A stretch of 22,119 nt of DNA, from positions 1 through 22,119 of the forward strand of contig NCED01000021.1 of the NCBI GenBank assembly GCA_002280485.1, in the 5' to 3' direction. Under the pieces are notes generated by a model. The model saw nothing but the letters and a program-made list of their open reading frames with translations. It did no database searches and was not told where the DNA came from. This DNA comes from Caulobacterales bacterium 32-69-10 (GTDB lineage: Bacteria > Pseudomonadota > Alphaproteobacteria > Caulobacterales > Caulobacteraceae). The position numbers were made by a program, and so were the translations under genes. This document shows, in pieces, positions 17,971 to 22,119 of the stretch; within the stretch, counting starts at the first letter, position 1, and each line of letters begins with the position of its first letter.

Positions 17971-18534
17971 GTGAAAGCCCGCCGCCTCTCCTGCTGCGCG
18001 CGACTGTCCGCCCTGGCGGCGGTCTCGGCCTGCGCCCTGGCCCCGGCCGGAACCGCGGCCGCGCAAGGGGCGTCCGAATATGCGGTCAAGGCGGCCTACC
18101 TCTACAAGTTCGCCCCCTTCGTGGAATGGCCGCCGGCGTCGCTGCCGGCCGGCGCGCCGCTCCAGGTCTGCGTGGTCGGCCCCGACCCGTTCGGGCGGGT
18201 GCTGGACGCCGCGGTCTCCGGCCAGAGCGTGGGCGACCACAAGGTCGAGATCCGCCGCCTCGCCAAGGTGGAAGGCCGCGTCGCCTGCCATGTCATGTAT
18301 GTGCGCAAGTCCGCCGGCCAGTCGGTGGCCGAGGCCCTGACGGCGGTGCAGGGCGCCCCGGTGCTGACCGTGACCGACAGCGCCGACGGGGACGGCCCGC
18401 GCGGCATCCTGCATCTGGTGGTCGCCCAAAAGCGGGTCCGCTTCGAGGTCGATCCGGGCGCGGCCGCGGGGAACGGCCTGACGATCAGCTCCAAGCTGCT
18501 CGGCCTGGCCCTTGCTGTCCGGGCGAGGGGCTAG
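17971..18534 (+). CDS. YfiR family (DUF4154) periplasmic protein
   Basis: A 187-residue exported protein resembling YfiR, the periplasmic repressor of the diguanylate cyclase YfiN in Pseudomonas. A signal peptide covers about residues 1-32 (cleavage near TAAAQ|G). Family hallmarks: EYAVKAAYLYKFAPFVEWP (36-54), LQVCVVGPDPFG (64-75), ACHVMYV (105-111), VLTVTDS (131-137), and a C-terminal LTISSKLLGLA. Cys67 and Cys106 match one disulfide of Pseudomonas YfiR; the second cysteine pair is absent. Start is GTG at 17971, 1 nt after the receptor stop. No ATG fits, and a longer frame would overlap the receptor gene. The kinase follows 4 nt after its stop. I infer that it senses or carries a periplasmic signal between receptor and kinase. 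Confidence 0.9.
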   Translation: MKARRLSCCARLSALAAVSACALAPAGTAAAQGASEYAVKAAYLYKFAPFVEWPPASLPAGAPLQVCVVGPDPFGRVLDAAVSGQSVGDHKVEIRRLAKVEGRVACHVMYVRKSAGQSVAEALTAVQGAPVLTVTDSADGDGPRGILHLVVAQKRVRFEVDPGAAAGNGLTISSKLLGLALAVRARG

Positions 18535-18538
18535 CCGC

Positions 18539-20284
<1,746 letters not shown>

Positions 20285-20334
20285 AAGTTCCGTCGGAGCG
20301 TGTCGCCATCGCCCCGCCCCGTCCGTCCTCGGGA

Positions 20335-20350
20335 CAGAACAGCGGTTCTG
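20335..20350. other. Short perfect inverted repeat before the YciI-family gene
   Basis: CAGAAC and GTTCTG flank a 4-nt centre, giving a 6-bp stem. It lies 51 nt after the kinase stop and about 25 nt before the next start codon. It could be an operator half-site pair or a small leader hairpin; there is no T run after it. Short enough to occur by chance. Confidence 0.3.
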
Positions 20351-20375
20351 AACAAACACCAGGAAGGAGATGACG

Positions 20376-20801
20376 ATGAAGTTCATGGTTCTGGTCAAGG
20401 CCAGCAAGGCGTCCGAAGCCGGCGAGATGCCGAGCGTCGAGCTCATGACCGAAATGGGCGCCTACAACCAGCGCCTGCTCGACGCCGGCGTGCTCGTCGC
20501 CGGCGAGGGCCTGCACCCCAGCTCCAAAGGCGCCCGCGTCCGCTTCTCCGGCGACGACCGCGCCGTGATCGACGGCCCCTTCGCCGAGACCAAGGAGCTG
20601 ATCGCCGGCTTCTGGATCTTCAACGTCGGCTCCCTTCAGGACGCCATCGACTGGATCAAGCAGGCGCCGAACCCCATGCCCGGCGAGGACAGCGAAATCG
20701 AGATTCGCCAGATCTTCGCCGCCGAGGACTTCACCACCGCCACCCCCGAAATCCTCGAGCACGAGGCGCGCATGCGGGCCCAGGTCGAGGGGAAGGCTTA
20801 A
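20376..20801 (+). CDS. YciI family (DGPF domain) protein
   Basis: A 141-residue cytoplasmic protein of the YCII-related/DGPF family, a ferredoxin-like alpha+beta fold. Members are often encoded near ECF sigma factors or regulators, and their function is mostly unknown. Visible signs: N-terminal strand MKFMVLVKAS, then LMTEMGAYNQRLLDAGVLVAGEGL (about 23-46, in parts), RVRFSGDDRAVIDGPFAETKE with the name-giving DGPF at 66-69, GFWIFNVGSLQDAIDWI, and a C-terminal EIEIRQIF. ATG at 20376 is chosen because AAGGAG lies 6 nt upstream; the ATG at 20370 sits directly on that ribosome site. It lies 91 nt after the kinase gene, so it may have its own promoter. It faces the TetR gene tail to tail. Confidence 0.9.
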   Translation: MKFMVLVKASKASEAGEMPSVELMTEMGAYNQRLLDAGVLVAGEGLHPSSKGARVRFSGDDRAVIDGPFAETKELIAGFWIFNVGSLQDAIDWIKQAPNPMPGEDSEIEIRQIFAAEDFTTATPEILEHEARMRAQVEGKA

Positions 20802-20929
20802 GAGGCCCCCTCAGTCGGCTTCGCCGGCAGCTCCCCCGCTGCCGCAGGGGAGCAGACTGGACGCCTCTCCTCCTCCCCTGCGAAGCGGGGGAGGAGGCCC
20901 GGAGGGCCGGTGGGGGCGCATATTCTCCC
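20802..20929. repeat. Compound palindromic element (third family) between convergent genes
   Basis: Two hairpins in series: GCTCCCC/GGGGAGC (20830-20836 with 20847-20853) and a perfect 10-bp stem CCTCCTCCCC/GGGGAGGAGG (20869-20878 with 20888-20897). The outer flanks also pair loosely: GGCCCCCTCAGTCGGC near 20805 against GCCGGTGGGGGC near 20907. It fills the whole space between the YciI and TetR stop codons. It looks like a dispersed intergenic repeat and probably ends transcription from both sides, though no T runs are present. Confidence 0.75.
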
Positions 20930-21526
20930 TCAGTCCCCGTCGGCCAGGTGCTGCAGCACGGAAGCCAGGTGGGGCGTGACGGCGGACAGGTCGTCCCCGT
21001 CCAGGGGCGGGACCTCCAGCATGCGGTGCAGGATGGCCGTGCCCATCATCAAGGCCATGATCAGGGCGGCCCGCACCTCGGCGTCCGGCCCCTCCAGACT
21101 GGCGGCGATCGGCTTGATGAACCGCTCCTCCACGTCGCGCTTGACGATGCGGGCGGCGGTCGGCGAGGCGGCCGACCAGATGGCGGTGTTGATCGTCTCG
21201 TAGCGGTGATGGGCCGGGTCGTTGCGGAAGGCCGCCTCGGCCATCCGCTCGCCGAAGGTCTTAGGGTCGCCCACCCCGTGCTCGGGGGCGACGAGTTCGG
21301 TGGTCAGCACCCGCTCGAACAGGCCCTCCTTGGAGCCGAAGTAGCGGATGACGAGGGCCGGATCGATACCGGCGGCGGCGGCCACGTCGCGCAGGGACAC
21401 CTGTTCATAGGCGCTGCTCATGAAGCGCACCCGAGCGGCCTCGATGATGGCCTCGCGGGTCGCCTCGGCGTTGCGGCGGCGCTTCGGAGCGGTCTGGGGT
21501 GCGGCCTTGGGAGCGTCCTTGGGCAT
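20930..21526 (-). CDS. TetR/AcrR family transcriptional regulator
   Basis: A 198-residue DNA-binding repressor-type protein. After a Lys/Arg/Pro-rich N-terminal arm (1-18), the TetR helix-turn-helix spans about 21-67: ATREAIIEAARVRFMSSAYEQ, then SLRDVAAAAGIDPALVIRYF, then GSKEGLFERVL. The C-terminal helical ligand domain (about 85-198) is variable, as usual, so the inducer cannot be predicted. ATG at 21526 is the first sensible start; its ribosome site is weak. It lies 64 nt downstream of a small unknown gene and beyond that a TonB receptor gene, all on one strand, so co-transcription is possible. It is convergent with the YciI-family gene. Confidence 0.92.
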   Translation of the reverse strand: MPKDAPKAAPQTAPKRRRNAEATREAIIEAARVRFMSSAYEQVSLRDVAAAAGIDPALVIRYFGSKEGLFERVLTTELVAPEHGVGDPKTFGERMAEAAFRNDPAHHRYETINTAIWSAASPTAARIVKRDVEERFIKPIAASLEGPDAEVRAALIMALMMGTAILHRMLEVPPLDGDDLSAVTPHLASVLQHLADGD

Positions 21527-21590
21527 CCCGGTCTTTCGCTGACGGCCTCGGGTTTGGCGAGCCTATTCGCGCAATGGGCCGGGAAAAAGG

Positions 21591-21809
21591 TCAGCCGGCC
21601 CGCTTGGGGAAGCTCGCCCAGTAGCGGGCGAAATCGGCCACTGCGGCCTCGCTCCACAAGGTGACCTCCTTCTTGATCAGCTCGCCCCGCGGTTCGGTGT
21701 GCAGCTTGACCAGGTCGTCGGTCGTGGTCAGGCGCGCCTCCAGGAACCGATAGACGGCGGTGTTGAACAGCTCGGATTGCTGCCGGGGCACGATCACTTC
21801 GAAGCGCAC
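21591..21809 (-). CDS. Small hypothetical protein (72 residues)
   Basis: I do not recognise this protein. It starts with GTG at 21809, preceded by a strong AGGAG site at 9 nt spacing, which supports a real gene despite its size. The sequence is soluble, mixed alpha/beta and well balanced: MRFEVIVPRQQSELFN, VYRFLEARLTTTDDLVKLH, then a helix-like tail EAAVADFARYWASFPK. There is no signal peptide, membrane segment or cysteine. It lies between the TetR gene (64 nt downstream) and the TonB-dependent receptor (60 nt upstream), all on the minus strand. Confidence 0.65.
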   Translation of the reverse strand: MRFEVIVPRQQSELFNTAVYRFLEARLTTTDDLVKLHTEPRGELIKKEVTLWSEAAVADFARYWASFPKRAG

Positions 21810-21869
21810 GATCGTACTCTCCTGGGACGGTCGCCCCGCCCCTGCAAGCCGCCGGCCAACGACCCCGCT

Positions 21870-22119
21870 TCAGTATCGAGCCCTCAAGGTCACGCCGACC
21901 GTCCGCTGGTCGCCGGGCGTGCCGATGACCAGCCCCGAGTTCCCGGTCTGCACCGTGACGAACTGCAGGTAGGTCTCGTCGAACAGGTTCTTGACCCAGA
22001 AGGACGCGTCCCAGTTTCCGGTGGTCCTGAAGCCCGTGCGCAGGTTGAAGACCAGCGATTGCGGCAGCCGCGTGTAGATCGAGGTCGAGGCGTCCGAGTA
22101 GTAGGGCGAGCGGAACGCC
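21870..22119 (-). CDS. TonB-dependent receptor, C-terminal part (cut by window edge)
   Basis: The last 82 residues of an outer-membrane receptor whose start lies beyond the window. Translating the minus strand from the edge gives an open frame to TGA at 21872-21870. It contains YTRLPQSLVFNLRTGFRT, WDASFWVKNLFDETYLQF and the end GVTLRARY. The WVKNLFDETY stretch and the final aromatic residue after a beta strand are typical of the last barrel strands of TonB-dependent receptors. Substrate cannot be told. It is upstream of the 72-residue gene by 60 nt on the same strand. It is unrelated in detail to the receptor at 16029-17969, which ends differently. Confidence 0.88.
   Translation of the reverse strand, partial: AFRSPYYSDASTSIYTRLPQSLVFNLRTGFRTTGNWDASFWVKNLFDETYLQFVTVQTGNSGLVIGTPGDQRTVGVTLRARY

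Overview
The window is GC-rich bacterial chromosome with almost every base used. It looks like an alphaproteobacterium of the Caulobacterales (Caulobacter or Phenylobacterium type). That placement is an inference from the strong GC codon bias, an HspQ gene, TonB-dependent receptors, a Caulobacter-like -10 box before guaB, and the gene order guaB-MAPEG-rsmB-guaA. No tRNA, rRNA, CRISPR array, transposase or integrase is visible. No gene-free stretch exceeds about 250 bases.

Region 1 (1-4966, minus strand) is a purine/translation operon: guaB, a MAPEG membrane protein, an RsmB/NOP-type RNA m5C methyltransferase and guaA. The genes are joined by a 10-nt gap and then by GTGA and ATGA stop/start overlaps. 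guaB and guaA are the two steps from IMP to GMP. The methyltransferase gene carries a perfect 29-bp inverted-repeat element in frame. The 87 bases beyond guaA are markedly AT-rich, and the guaA 3' end is a known kind of island insertion site.

Region 2 (4980-7830, minus strand) is a second operon: a Ppx/GppA phosphatase, rlmE (23S rRNA Um2552 methyltransferase) and a SAM methyltransferase, again with ATGA and TTGA overlaps. It ends in a ~150-bp palindromic element placed just before the guaB promoter. hspQ is divergent from it.

Region 3 (8001-9768, plus strand) holds hspQ, then a pair of secreted proteins: a DUF6152 protein and a 271-residue exported protein of unknown function. A second full copy of the palindrome found in the methyltransferase gene fills the gap to the convergent tamB. 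A half copy follows hspQ.

Region 4 (9777-15781, minus strand) is tamA-tamB, the outer-membrane/periplasm-spanning translocation and assembly module.

Region 5 (16029-20284, plus strand) is a tight three-gene cluster: a TonB-dependent receptor, a YfiR-family periplasmic protein and a hybrid histidine kinase whose periplasmic domain looks like CHASE8. CHASE8 is the domain type YfiR controls in YfiN diguanylate cyclases. I read this as a candidate envelope-spanning signalling system in which a phosphorelay kinase replaces the cyclase. It is the most interesting candidate system in the window.

Region 6 (20376-22119) holds a YciI-family protein (plus strand) facing a minus-strand group: a TetR regulator, a 72-residue unknown protein, and the C-terminal end of another TonB-dependent receptor cut by the window edge. 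A third type of palindromic element sits between the convergent genes.
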